Positions 8,337 to 16,557 of a DNA stretch of 64,000 nucleotides are shown here, piece by piece; the stretch's first letter is position 1, and the number at the start of each line of letters is the position of its first letter. Position numbers and translations under genes: made by a program. Source of the stretch: an uncultured Bacteroidota bacterium (GTDB lineage: Bacteria > Bacteroidota > Bacteroidia > Flavobacteriales > Flavobacteriaceae); contig CAILWV010000006.1 of NCBI GenBank assembly GCA_903838055.1, positions 17,127 to 81,126 on the forward strand, in the 5' to 3' direction. The notes under the pieces were generated by a model. That model ran no database searches, was not told where the DNA came from, and saw only the letters and a program-made list of their open reading frames with translations.

Positions 8337-9926
8337 ATGAGTTTTTTAAAAGAAATATTACGTCGCAGAACTTTCGGAATTATATCGCATCCCGATGCTG
8401 GAAAAACCACTTTAACAGAGAAATTATTGCTTTTTGGAGGTGCTATTCAAGAGGCCGGTGCAGTTAAAAACAATAAAATTAAGAAGGGAGCAACTAGTGA
8501 CTTTATGGAAATTGAACGCCAAAGAGGAATTTCTGTTGCTACTTCTGTATTAGCTTTTAATTATCAAAATAAAAAAATAAACATCCTAGACACACCAGGA
8601 CATAAGGATTTTGCAGAAGATACTTTTAGAACCTTAACTGCCGTTGATAGTGTAATTGTTGTAATTGATGTTGCCAAAGGTGTTGAGGAACAAACGGAGA
8701 AATTGGTATCTGTTTGTAGAATGCGTAAAATTCCTATTATTGTTTTTATCAATAAATTAGACAGAGAAGGAAAAGATGCTTTTGATTTAATGGATGAAGT
8801 TGAGAAGAAACTTGGTCTTCATGTAACGCCGTTAAGTTTTCCTATCGGAATGGGATATGATTTTCAAGGAATTTATAATATTTGGGAAAAGAATATCAAT
8901 CTTTTCAGTGGTGATAGTCGAAAAAATATTGAAGACACTATAGCTATTTCTGATTTATTGAGCCCAGAATTAGAAAAATTAATTGGTGAAAAACCAGCGA
9001 CCAAACTTCGTGAAGAACTTGAATTAATTGAAGAGGTTTACCCTCCATTTAATAAAGAAGAATATTTAGAAGGTAATTTGCAACCCGTATTTTTTGGATC
9101 TGCACTAAATAATTTTGGTGTTCGTGAATTATTAGACTGTTTTGTAGAAATTGCACCAACGCCAAGAGCCAAAGAATCGGACACCCGATTGGTGCTTCCA
9201 GAAGAAGAGAAACTCTCAGGATTTGTTTTTAAAATTCATGCTAATATGGATCCAAAACATCGTGATCGTTTGGCTTTTATAAAAATAGTATCTGGAACTT
9301 TTGAACGTAACAAACCTTATATGCATGTTCGATTGAATAAGAGTTTGAAATTTTCTAGTCCGAATGCCTTTTTTGCAGAAAAGAAAGAAATTGTAGACAT
9401 CTCGTATCCTGGTGATATTGTTGGATTGCACGACACCGGAAATTTCAAAATTGGAGACACATTAACAGAAGGAGAAATCATGAATTTTAGAGGAATTCCA
9501 AGTTTCTCTCCAGAACACTTTAGATACATTAATAATGCCGATCCAATGAAAGCCAAGCAATTGGAAAAAGGGGTAGATCAATTAATGGATGAAGGAGTGG
9601 CGCAGCTATTTACTTTGGAAATGAACAACCGAAAAATCATTGGAACAGTTGGAGCATTACAATATGAAGTAATACAATACCGTTTAGAACACGAATATGG
9701 GGCTAAATGCACCTATGAAAATTTCCCAGTTCACAAAGCATGTTGGGTAAAACCAGAGGATGCAAAAAATGAAGAGTTCAGAGAATTTAAGCGAGTGAAG
9801 CAAAAATTTCTAGCTCACGACAAATACAACCAATTGGTATTTTTAGCCGATTCGGATTTTACCATTCAAATGACACAAAGTAAGTACCCAAGTGTGAAAT
9901 TATTTTTCACATCTGAATTTGAATAA
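8337..9926 (+). CDS. prfC: Peptide chain release factor 3
   Basis: RF3 is the GTPase that recycles RF1/RF2 from terminating ribosomes. From the ATG at 8337 the protein is 529 residues, the length of E. coli RF3, and begins MSFLKEILRRRTFGIISHPD. The G1 motif is HPDAGKTT, G3 is DTPGHKDF and G4 is NKLDRE. An earlier in-frame TTG at 8316 would add seven residues not typical of the family and would overlap the likely promoter. The gene is monocistronic, divergent from the PpiC genes, and ends at a strong terminator. Confidence 0.96.
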   Translation: MSFLKEILRRRTFGIISHPDAGKTTLTEKLLLFGGAIQEAGAVKNNKIKKGATSDFMEIERQRGISVATSVLAFNYQNKKINILDTPGHKDFAEDTFRTLTAVDSVIVVIDVAKGVEEQTEKLVSVCRMRKIPIIVFINKLDREGKDAFDLMDEVEKKLGLHVTPLSFPIGMGYDFQGIYNIWEKNINLFSGDSRKNIEDTIAISDLLSPELEKLIGEKPATKLREELELIEEVYPPFNKEEYLEGNLQPVFFGSALNNFGVRELLDCFVEIAPTPRAKESDTRLVLPEEEKLSGFVFKIHANMDPKHRDRLAFIKIVSGTFERNKPYMHVRLNKSLKFSSPNAFFAEKKEIVDISYPGDIVGLHDTGNFKIGDTLTEGEIMNFRGIPSFSPEHFRYINNADPMKAKQLEKGVDQLMDEGVAQLFTLEMNNRKIIGTVGALQYEVIQYRLEHEYGAKCTYENFPVHKACWVKPEDAKNEEFREFKRVKQKFLAHDKYNQLVFLADSDFTIQMTQSKYPSVKLFFTSEFE

Positions 9927-9953
9927 TGTCAATTTAAATAGTTACAAAGCATA

Positions 9954-9989
9954 AAAAAACTCGTTTAGAAAATTCTAAACGAGTTTTTT
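9954..9989. terminator. Bidirectional terminator between prfC and the TPR gene
   Basis: The arms AAAAAACTCGTTTAGAA and TTCTAAACGAGTTTTTT pair perfectly with a very short loop, with A and T tracts on either side. It serves prfC from the left and the convergent TPR operon from the right. Confidence 0.9.
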
Positions 9990-10007
9990 AATATAGTCTA
10001 AACTATA

Positions 10008-11672
10008 TTATTTTAATTTTTTTAATGATTCCGTTGCATAAACATTTGCTGGATCTATAGCTATTGTTTTTGCAAAATATTCTTTTGCTTTAACCTTATC
10101 TGTGTTTGCATAAAAAGCAGCAATACTATTATAAGCCTCTGTAACTTTCGATTTGTTTTTTGTTATTTCAGCATCCCCTTTAGCGACAACTAAATCCAAA
10201 TATTTTTCATAAGTAACCGCCATAATATCGTCTTTCTCTAATGTGCTATTTATTCTAGCTTTATACAAATAAGCCTCTTGATATGTTGGAGTTGCAGCAA
10301 TAACTGTATCCATTGCTTTATCTGCATTTTGTAATGCAACTGCATTAACATCTTTTAATTCTTTTCCTCTGTTTTCAGTCAATACAGACAAACCATAATA
10401 GATATTATCTTCTAAGTAATTTCTTGAATCTGGGTTAGTAATTGCCAATTCAAATAAAGAGCTAGCTACAGAATATAACTTTTGAGTGAAATATTTTTTA
10501 CCAATTTCATTCAATCCGTTTGCCATCACTATATCCATTTCAAGGGCCTTTTTCAAATCATTTACTCCTAATGCTAGAGTAGCTGCATCAACTGTTTTTC
10601 CATCTGCAGCAACTGATTTAGATACTTTTGCTAAACCTGAAAAGTAATAATCTCCAGCGATAACCTTGTTAGTACCTTTAGAAATATACTCTGTTAAAGC
10701 AGAAATAGCAGCATCATAATTTCCATTTTGATAGGCAGAGTAACCTAAATAACGTAAAATACGTGGATTTACTTTATCTAATTTTTGCATAGCATTAGCT
10801 TCTGTCTCCAATGCTTTGTAATCTTTTGCTAAGATTAAAAAATCGGCATGACGCATACGAGATGGCAAAGAGTAATCAGTCAAACTCATGTATTTTTCAT
10901 AATTACTTAAAGCTTTTGCAATATTTTCAGCATAAGTTGCTGGTTTATTACTAGCCCATAAATAATATGTTTCTGCTAATTCTCGAAAAACAGGACCATA
11001 ATTTGGGTTCAAAGCCAATACTTCATCATATGCTTTAACAGCCTCTGTATATGCTTTAGCTCCTTTTAACAGAACGCCTAATTGCATTTTGGCTCTAATT
11101 AATGTATTATCAATTGCATATGCATCTCTATAGGAAGCATAAGCATCATTTTGGCTTTTATCACCATAATAAGCATCTCCTAAAACAAGTTTCACATTAG
11201 CATCATTAGGATTTGTATTTTGAACCTTGGTCAATAAATTGATTGCAGCTTTATAATCTGGTTTTGGATTATTCATATAAGCTTGAGCGATATATAAATA
11301 CTCTTCCACATCTTTCTTTTTTAACTGCGCTATTACTTGATCAAATTTAGCTTGAGCTGCAGCAGAATTTCCGTTTTCTAAGTCGATTTGACCTAATCCA
11401 ATAGAATTAAATCTAGACCCTTCAGAAGCAGTAATTCCTTTTTGAAAATATATTTTAGCAGAGTCTTCTATATTCTGTTTAAGATAGATTGAGCCAATTA
11501 AAAAATCAGCTTTCCCATTATCTTCTTTAACTTTAATACTATTTTTCAGCATAGTTTTCGCCTTCTCAAATTGCTCTGCATCAATAGCTTTTTTAGCTTG
11601 ATCTATATCTTGTGAATATCCAACAATAGAAGCTGTTAAAAAAACTAGGCTTAGTATCTTATTATTTTTCAT
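10008..11672 (-). CDS. Exported TPR protein of the TonB cluster
   Basis: From the ATG at 11672 the product has a signal peptide (MKNNKILSLVFLTASIVGYSQ) and about 554 residues. Most are tetratricopeptide-like helical repeats, e.g. AKAYTEAVKAYDEVLALNPNY and KAKEYFAKTIAIDPANVYAT. A start 9 codons further upstream is possible but would precede the signal peptide with a charged extension. It is the last gene of the ExbB/ExbD/TonB/PstS-like series, just after the PstS-like gene (the longer start would overlap it). It is probably a periplasmic or outer-membrane-associated scaffold whose partner is unknown. Confidence 0.82.
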   Translation of the reverse strand: MKNNKILSLVFLTASIVGYSQDIDQAKKAIDAEQFEKAKTMLKNSIKVKEDNGKADFLIGSIYLKQNIEDSAKIYFQKGITASEGSRFNSIGLGQIDLENGNSAAAQAKFDQVIAQLKKKDVEEYLYIAQAYMNNPKPDYKAAINLLTKVQNTNPNDANVKLVLGDAYYGDKSQNDAYASYRDAYAIDNTLIRAKMQLGVLLKGAKAYTEAVKAYDEVLALNPNYGPVFRELAETYYLWASNKPATYAENIAKALSNYEKYMSLTDYSLPSRMRHADFLILAKDYKALETEANAMQKLDKVNPRILRYLGYSAYQNGNYDAAISALTEYISKGTNKVIAGDYYFSGLAKVSKSVAADGKTVDAATLALGVNDLKKALEMDIVMANGLNEIGKKYFTQKLYSVASSLFELAITNPDSRNYLEDNIYYGLSVLTENRGKELKDVNAVALQNADKAMDTVIAATPTYQEAYLYKARINSTLEKDDIMAVTYEKYLDLVVAKGDAEITKNKSKVTEAYNSIAAFYANTDKVKAKEYFAKTIAIDPANVYATESLKKLK

Positions 11673-11685
11673 CTTATTAATATTT

Positions 11686-12603
11686 CTAATTACTTTCAAT
11701 TTTATTTCTAATACTTATATTTCTACTTGGCTCTCGCAAAGGTGCTAGGCCTGATTTTAATATTATTCTTTGACCAATTTCTCCTGATATAAATGAAGCA
11801 AATCCAATACCTAAGCCATCATATCCTTGACAATTGATACTGTACAAAACACGTGCCAAAGGATATTTCCTTGCAGCTATGTTTTCTTGACTAGGATAAA
11901 CATAATCTTTACTTGTCATATCCTTAACACTCAATACAGTAATTTTTTCCAAAATTTTCTTAGTAGCTGCGCTTGGTTGAAAAATCCAATTTACGCCAAC
12001 TACCCCTATCATTCCATCATTTTGTGCAACATATTGAATAACTTCATCGTTTGTTTTAAATGAAAAAACTCCGTTGTCTGGCATACTTTTCAATCCCGCT
12101 AATTCTAAAAAGTAACGTGTGGTACTCGAATTTGCATTGTCAAAAACTAAACCTTTTATTTTAGATGACTTTCCATTTAAAAAATCTACTATTTGAGATA
12201 TATCTTGAATAGAATCTTTTGACTTGTTATTTTTTATTAATGCAATGGCATCAATAGCAAAAGGGGTTTCTAAAGGGACAATTTTTCTGTTTTTAAAAAT
12301 TGCTTTTTCAACTTCATTTAATTTTCTTGTTAAAATAATAGTTTGCGCTTTATTATTTACAAAAGATTGAACACTCTCTTTTTCGGATTGTGGAATTAGT
12401 TTTATAGTTGCATTATATTGACTTTCAAAAACAGCAACCTGATCTTCAATTATTGGCAATACCGACTCATCTACAAGGATGGATGTAGTTCCTGTTAGAA
12501 TTGTTTCCTTATTTTCTTTATCTCCTTTGCATGAATATATTCCGACAAGGACAAATGCTACTACTAATAAAATGACAACAATTTTGTTATTTCTTTTAAT
12601 CAT
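11686..12603 (-). CDS. PstS-like substrate-binding lipoprotein
   Basis: The 305-residue protein begins with a lipoprotein signal whose lipobox is VGIYSC (Cys at about residue 25). It continues as a type-2 periplasmic binding fold of the phosphate-binding class: ETILTGTTSILVDESVLPIIEDQ, then the TRKLNEVEKAIF hinge region and GLGIGFASFISGEIGQRII near the end. There is no Pst permease nearby. Its place between tonB/small membrane protein and the TPR gene is a recurrent Bacteroidota arrangement, so a role with the Ton system is more likely than simple phosphate uptake. The ligand is unknown. Confidence 0.8.
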   Translation of the reverse strand: MIKRNNKIVVILLVVAFVLVGIYSCKGDKENKETILTGTTSILVDESVLPIIEDQVAVFESQYNATIKLIPQSEKESVQSFVNNKAQTIILTRKLNEVEKAIFKNRKIVPLETPFAIDAIALIKNNKSKDSIQDISQIVDFLNGKSSKIKGLVFDNANSSTTRYFLELAGLKSMPDNGVFSFKTNDEVIQYVAQNDGMIGVVGVNWIFQPSAATKKILEKITVLSVKDMTSKDYVYPSQENIAARKYPLARVLYSINCQGYDGLGIGFASFISGEIGQRIILKSGLAPLREPSRNISIRNKIESN

Positions 12604-12826
12604 CAGAATCGGTTTTTAATAATCTCCAAAATCTAAAAAAGCCATAAACTATTAATAAAGTTCCTAAAGCAATTCGGTATTTAGTTTCCATTCGAATAGG
12701 AAATCCAGTCCAAAAAATAAGAATTACTCCAAGTGTTAAATAAATCATAAGAAACAAAACTCCTATAAATAGAAGAAATCGCTCTTTAAGCGATTTCTTC
12801 TTATAGTTTGCAACTACATGTTTCAT
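12596..12826 (-). CDS. Small two-helix membrane protein in the TonB cluster
   Basis: From the ATG at 12826 this is a 76-residue protein, MKHVVANYKKKSLKERF..., with a basic N-terminus. Two transmembrane segments follow, at about residues 18-39 and 49-63, with a polar tail ending KTDSDD. Longer in-frame starts would lie inside the tonB gene and are less likely. It overlaps the PstS-like gene by 8 bases and follows tonB by 4, so it is translationally linked to both. No family function is known to me. Confidence 0.7.
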   Translation of the reverse strand: MKHVVANYKKKSLKERFLLFIGVLFLMIYLTLGVILIFWTGFPIRMETKYRIALGTLLIVYGFFRFWRLLKTDSDD

Positions 12827-12830
12827 ACTA

Positions 12831-13634
12831 TTATTCTTCTGGATTTTCAATAGTAAAAGTTTGTTGAAATGCACAACGAACTTTTCTACCGTTTTGTTCA
12901 GCCGGAGTCCATTTAGGTCCTTTACGCAAAACTCTTTCAGCTTCTTTTCCAGAACCATAACCGATATCCTTAATGACTTTAACATCTGTTAAAGAACCAT
13001 CTTTTTCAATTACAAAAGACACAACAACTTTACCTTTAAGTCCTGGTTCATCAGGTGGAGTAAAATTAGATCTCAAATAACTATACCACTTTGGCATACC
13101 GCCTGGAAATCCAGGTTGCACTTCTAAACCTGCAGCTTCGTGAATTGAATTATCCTCTACAACATCATTTGTTGGAGGTCCATTACCTGGAGGTTCAACA
13201 GTTAATGGTGCATCTTTATCTCCTTCGATATTTTCTTTTCCAAGATTTTTATCTTTAAGATCTTCCACTTTTGGCGGCTCTTCAGTCACATCTTCTTTTC
13301 TAGCAACTTCTGGTTTAACAAACTTTACCACATCCTCTTTTGGTTTTGGTGGTGGTGGTGGTTTTAAATCCTCTTTTGGTTTATCATCTTTTGGAGGTAA
13401 TTTAATAGCTACTATTCTATCGTGTAGCCCTTCATCATTTGCAGCAGTAACACTACTAATGAATTCAGCGATTTTAGGAGTTGCTACTGCTAAAGCAAAA
13501 ACAACAGCACCAATCCCTAATGCTTTTAGATTAGTACTACTATTTTGCTTTCGCAAATCATAAGCACCATAACTTTTGTTACGTCCTTCAAAAACGATGT
13601 CTAACCATTTTTTTCCTAATAGGTCTATTTTCAT
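12831..13634 (-). CDS. tonB: TonB-family energy transducer
   Basis: TonB couples the proton-motive force to outer-membrane transporters. The 267-residue protein has a cytosolic N-terminal tail, MKIDLLGKKWLDIVFEGRNK, and a transmembrane helix at about residues 37-60. A long proline/lysine linker follows (PPPPPKPKEDVVKF). The C-terminal TonB domain (about 180-267) contains GKVVVSFVIEKDGSLTDVKV and YGSGKEAERVLRKGPKWTPA. It lies directly downstream of two exbD genes and exbB, forming a complete Ton motor. Confidence 0.93.
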   Translation of the reverse strand: MKIDLLGKKWLDIVFEGRNKSYGAYDLRKQNSSTNLKALGIGAVVFALAVATPKIAEFISSVTAANDEGLHDRIVAIKLPPKDDKPKEDLKPPPPPKPKEDVVKFVKPEVARKEDVTEEPPKVEDLKDKNLGKENIEGDKDAPLTVEPPGNGPPTNDVVEDNSIHEAAGLEVQPGFPGGMPKWYSYLRSNFTPPDEPGLKGKVVVSFVIEKDGSLTDVKVIKDIGYGSGKEAERVLRKGPKWTPAEQNGRKVRCAFQQTFTIENPEE

Positions 13635-13663
13635 CTTTTTGTTATTTTATAAATGCCTGAGCA

Positions 13664-14227
13664 TTATTTATTAATATCTTCAGCTAATTTATTTTCCTCT
13701 GGGGTAAACTCATTAACTATAGCATAAGTAGGCACTTTGCAAATTGCCATTTCATCTAAAATATCAACCAAATTTTTATAAGTTGATTTTTTAGTTGGTT
13801 TAATGATAACAATCAAACCTTTATTTTTATCCCCCATAACTTCCGGGATAGACTTTACTCTTTTCAATAATTCTTTACGAATTCCATCTTTGCTATAATC
13901 TGCATTAGTTGGAGCTCCTCCAACTTCTGGTGTAGCAAGTAAACCATGATACCATTTTATTTGGTCATTAGCCCCCATAATTATGGTAACAGTTCTTCTT
14001 TGATCTGTCTTAACAACCGGTGGTTTAGGATCCGTTGGTTTGGGTTTTGCTGGAAGACCCAAAGGCATAGATTGTGGTTTTGATAACGTGGTAGTTAGCA
14101 TAAAAAAAGTAATTAACAAGAAAGCCAAATCCACCATTGCGGTTAAATCTACTTTAGAGTTTTGTTTTTTACTTCTTACTTTGCCACCTTTACCACCGCC
14201 ACCATCGCCAGTATTTAATTCAGCCAT
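13664..14227 (-). CDS. exbD: ExbD-type biopolymer transporter (second copy)
   Basis: The 187-residue inner-membrane protein has one N-terminal helix carrying the proton-channel aspartate in the motif KVDLTAMVDLAFLLITFFML. A periplasmic domain follows. The N-terminus is glycine-rich (GDGGGGKGGK), which is unusual but often seen in the Bacteroidota paralogue. It is second of two exbD genes between exbB and tonB; the two probably form heteromeric ExbD pairs. Confidence 0.92.
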   Translation of the reverse strand: MAELNTGDGGGGKGGKVRSKKQNSKVDLTAMVDLAFLLITFFMLTTTLSKPQSMPLGLPAKPKPTDPKPPVVKTDQRRTVTIIMGANDQIKWYHGLLATPEVGGAPTNADYSKDGIRKELLKRVKSIPEVMGDKNKGLIVIIKPTKKSTYKNLVDILDEMAICKVPTYAIVNEFTPEENKLAEDINK

Positions 14228-14253
14228 TGTATATCTTTTTTAATATTATTAAA

Positions 14254-14892
14254 TTAATTTGTTTTAGGTTTAGCTCTTAAGCCTGTTACTAAAGCAAAAT
14301 TATTTATGTCTTGTTCTTGTAACATATCCATAATTTTTCTAATTTGTGGATATTGTTGTTTAGCATCGCCTTTTATTGCGAAGTCCAGTTCTTTCTCTTT
14401 AGCTAAATCTACATTATTAGCTTTTCTGCAGTACATAATCCAATCTTTTAATTCATTATGAGTTGAATCAATTGGAATACCAGGTTGAACACCACTTTTG
14501 TTTCTTTGATCATTTTTCATTGCTATCAATTGTTTCAAACCAGAAACAGGGACACCAAAATCTTCAATTAAAGAAAACTGAGCAACTTCATCAGGAGTAA
14601 ATTTTACGCCATACTTTTCACCCATTAATTCAAGGGCTTGAGCGCGAACGTCTCTATCCTTCATGCCAAAAAACACACTTTCACCTACATTATTTCTACC
14701 AACAGTTATGGTAACTAATCCAGTTTCTGGAAGTTTAGTTAACACCGTAGATGCAGGGGTTTGTACTGGTAATGGCTCTGGTTGTTTTGCTGTAGCGGTC
14801 AAAATGAAGAACGTAAGCAAAAGGAAGGCCACATCACACATAGCGGTCATGTCAATAGATGCTGCCTTTTTGGACATTTTTATTTTAGCCAT
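14254..14892 (-). CDS. exbD: ExbD-type biopolymer transporter (first copy)
   Basis: The 212-residue ExbD has the characteristic membrane motif SIDMTAMCDVAFLLLTFFIL at about residues 12-31, with the essential aspartate, and a periplasmic domain of about 175 residues, somewhat longer than classical ExbD (about 140). It follows exbB by about 50 bases and precedes the second exbD by 26. The extra length is shared by many Bacteroidota ExbD proteins. Confidence 0.92.
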   Translation of the reverse strand: MAKIKMSKKAASIDMTAMCDVAFLLLTFFILTATAKQPEPLPVQTPASTVLTKLPETGLVTITVGRNNVGESVFFGMKDRDVRAQALELMGEKYGVKFTPDEVAQFSLIEDFGVPVSGLKQLIAMKNDQRNKSGVQPGIPIDSTHNELKDWIMYCRKANNVDLAKEKELDFAIKGDAKQQYPQIRKIMDMLQEQDINNFALVTGLRAKPKTN

Positions 14893-14944
14893 TTTTATAT
14901 TTTTATTATTTCTTTAAAATAATTAATTTCAAAAAAATTAATTA

Positions 14945-15784
14945 TTATTTTATACTTCCTCTCATTCTTCTGTAAGAATTCACAATTGCTGTACCAGCTT
15001 CGTCAATTGAATAAGTTAAAGTATCAATTTTTGAAGTAAAAAGATTGTACATAATAATTGCTAATGCAGAAGTAGAAATTCCAGTTGCAGTATTGATAAG
15101 TGCTTCAGAAATACCATTTGCAAGCATGGATTGATCTGGAGTACCTGAAGATGCTAACGCACCAAACGCTTTAATCATACCCGTTACTGTTCCTAATAAT
15201 CCTGCAAGAGTACCTAAAGATACTAAAGTAGAAAGGATAGTCATGTGCTTTTCTAACATTGGCATTTCAAGAGAAGTAGCTTCTTCGATTTCTTTATGAA
15301 TCATTTCAGATGCTTCTTCACTATTAAATCCTTCTTTTTTAACTTCTTGATATTTTACTAATGCAGATTTAATTGCATTTGCAACAGATCCTTGTTGTTT
15401 GTCACAAGCTGCAATTGCATCTTCAATATTTCCGTCTGAAATGTTACCTTGAATAGAAGCCATAAATTTATCTAAATTACCTGTTCCAGATGCTTTAGAA
15501 ATAACAAAAAATCTCTCGAAAGAAAATACAATAACCATCAACAAACATCCTAATAATACAGGAACGATTGCTCCTCCTTTATAAACCATTGCTAAATAAT
15601 TACCTGCTTTTGGATGACCTGCTTCTGCTCCAGCATCTAGCATTGCTCTTTCGTTTTCGAAATTACTTGCAGCTCCCATTATAAATTTCCATACTAAAAT
15701 TCCAACAACGATACATGATGCGATGATTATTCCTGTCATCATTCCACCACCATTAGACCCATTTTCTTTTTTTGCGTTTGCCAT
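14945..15784 (-). CDS. exbB: ExbB/TolQ/MotA proton-channel protein
   Basis: This is the five-subunit-channel component of the Ton motor. The 279-residue product has transmembrane segments at about residues 15-34, 72-92, 178-205 and 220-245. The family signature lies in the third and fourth helices: LEKHMTILSTLVSLGTLAGL followed by GTVTGMIKAF and ALINTATGISTSALAIIMYN. It is the first gene of the exbB-exbD-exbD-tonB operon. A TAAATTTG box lies 66 bases upstream and a palindromic candidate operator further up. Confidence 0.94.
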   Translation of the reverse strand: MANAKKENGSNGGGMMTGIIIASCIVVGILVWKFIMGAASNFENERAMLDAGAEAGHPKAGNYLAMVYKGGAIVPVLLGCLLMVIVFSFERFFVISKASGTGNLDKFMASIQGNISDGNIEDAIAACDKQQGSVANAIKSALVKYQEVKKEGFNSEEASEMIHKEIEEATSLEMPMLEKHMTILSTLVSLGTLAGLLGTVTGMIKAFGALASSGTPDQSMLANGISEALINTATGISTSALAIIMYNLFTSKIDTLTYSIDEAGTAIVNSYRRMRGSIK

Positions 15785-15849
15785 TTTTTTTTAAATTTAA
15801 TAGTTTTTTAATAAATTAATAGTTTAGTTGTAATTAACTTGTTTAGGAG

Positions 15850-15857
15850 CAAATTTA
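15850..15857 (-). promoter_or_regulatory. Candidate -7 box for the exbB-tonB operon
   Basis: The minus strand reads TAAATTTG, a perfect TAnnTTTG match 66 bases upstream of the exbB ATG. No well-spaced -33 TTG was found (nearest gap about 30 bases). Confidence 0.45.
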
Positions 15858-15912
15858 ATTTTTTAGTTGTAATAAAAAAACTTTTTTCAACTTTTAATTA
15901 AAGGTCTTTTTA

Positions 15913-15926
15913 CGAAAACGTTTTCG
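15913..15926. promoter_or_regulatory. Perfect 14-bp palindrome, LacI-family-like operator
   Basis: CGAAAACGTTTTCG is a perfect palindrome with a central CG, the shape of LacI/CcpA-family operators. It lies about 56 bases upstream of the exbB -7 box and about 220 bases before the cupin box, so exbB is the more likely target. The regulator is not encoded in this window. Confidence 0.4.
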
Positions 15927-16145
15927 GTAACACAAACTTAACATTAGCAAGCCCTAAAAGCATCTTATTTTATTCTTAAAACGTAAAAAATTCAAATTAT
16001 TGCATCCTGAATTGATAACAATATGTTAATAATAAATCGTGTTTTGTGTTTTAAAAATAATTTTATCCTAGACAAGTTACTATATTAAATAGAATACAAT
16101 TATTAATATAATTCTCAATAGAGGTGACATTATCAATTTTATAGA

Positions 16146-16177
16146 TATTTTTGTAACTAAGTTTAGTTATACTAAAC
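16146..16177 (+). promoter_or_regulatory. Cupin promoter -7 box and downstream inverted repeat
   Basis: TATTTTTG at 16146-16153 fits the TAnnTTTG box. It is followed at 16161-16177 by GTTTAGT-TAT-ACTAAAC, a perfect 7-bp inverted repeat with a 3-base spacer that would overlap the transcript start. A repressor there would block the cupin gene, whose ATG is at 16192. Confidence 0.4.
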
Positions 16178-16191
16178 AAAAAAAATGTAAA

Positions 16192-16557
16192 ATGAAAAAA
16201 TACTTAATACAAAAATCACCCTTTGTAGTTCCAACTAATGATGGCAAACTAATTGAAGAGCATCACGGAATTCCAACAACTGGAAATCAAGAAATATCTA
16301 TAGCTCACATGATTGCACCTCCAAATTGGAGCGAACCATTTCAAACACCAGAATTTGAGGAATACACCTATATAATTTCGGGGAAAAAGCAATTCATTAT
16401 TGAGGGAGAGACTATAATATTAGAGACGGGACAATCTATAAAAATTGAAAAAAATACTAGAGTACAATATTCTAATCCATTTGAAGAACCATGCGAATAT
16501 ATTGCAATTTGCAAACCTGCATTTGATTTCAATAAAGTACATAGAGAGGAAAACTAG
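16192..16557 (+). CDS. Small cupin-domain protein
   Basis: The 121-residue protein forms a single beta-barrel cupin, with EPFQTPEFEEYTYIISGKKQF as motif 1 and FEEPCEYIAICKPAFDF near motif 2. The usual two motif-1 histidines are not obvious (PFQTPEFEEYTYI has Glu but no HxH), so metal binding is uncertain. The stop overlaps the convergent kmo stop by 4 bases. The substrate cannot be told from sequence. Confidence 0.75.
   Translation: MKKYLIQKSPFVVPTNDGKLIEEHHGIPTTGNQEISIAHMIAPPNWSEPFQTPEFEEYTYIISGKKQFIIEGETIILETGQSIKIEKNTRVQYSNPFEEPCEYIAICKPAFDFNKVHREEN

Larger units (their letters stand above)
15785..16191. other. 407-base intergenic region between exbB and the cupin gene
   Basis: This region separates divergent genes. 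It holds the exbB -7 box (15850-15857), a 14-bp palindrome (15913-15926) and the cupin promoter/operator (16146-16177), listed separately. The stretch between about 15930 and 16140 is AT-rich and I see no ORF or hairpin in it. Confidence 0.6.

Noticed and set aside
12827..12985. N-terminal extension of the small membrane protein
   Set aside because: It is read through the tonB 3' end in another frame; the ATG at 12826 follows tonB directly and gives a normal two-helix protein.
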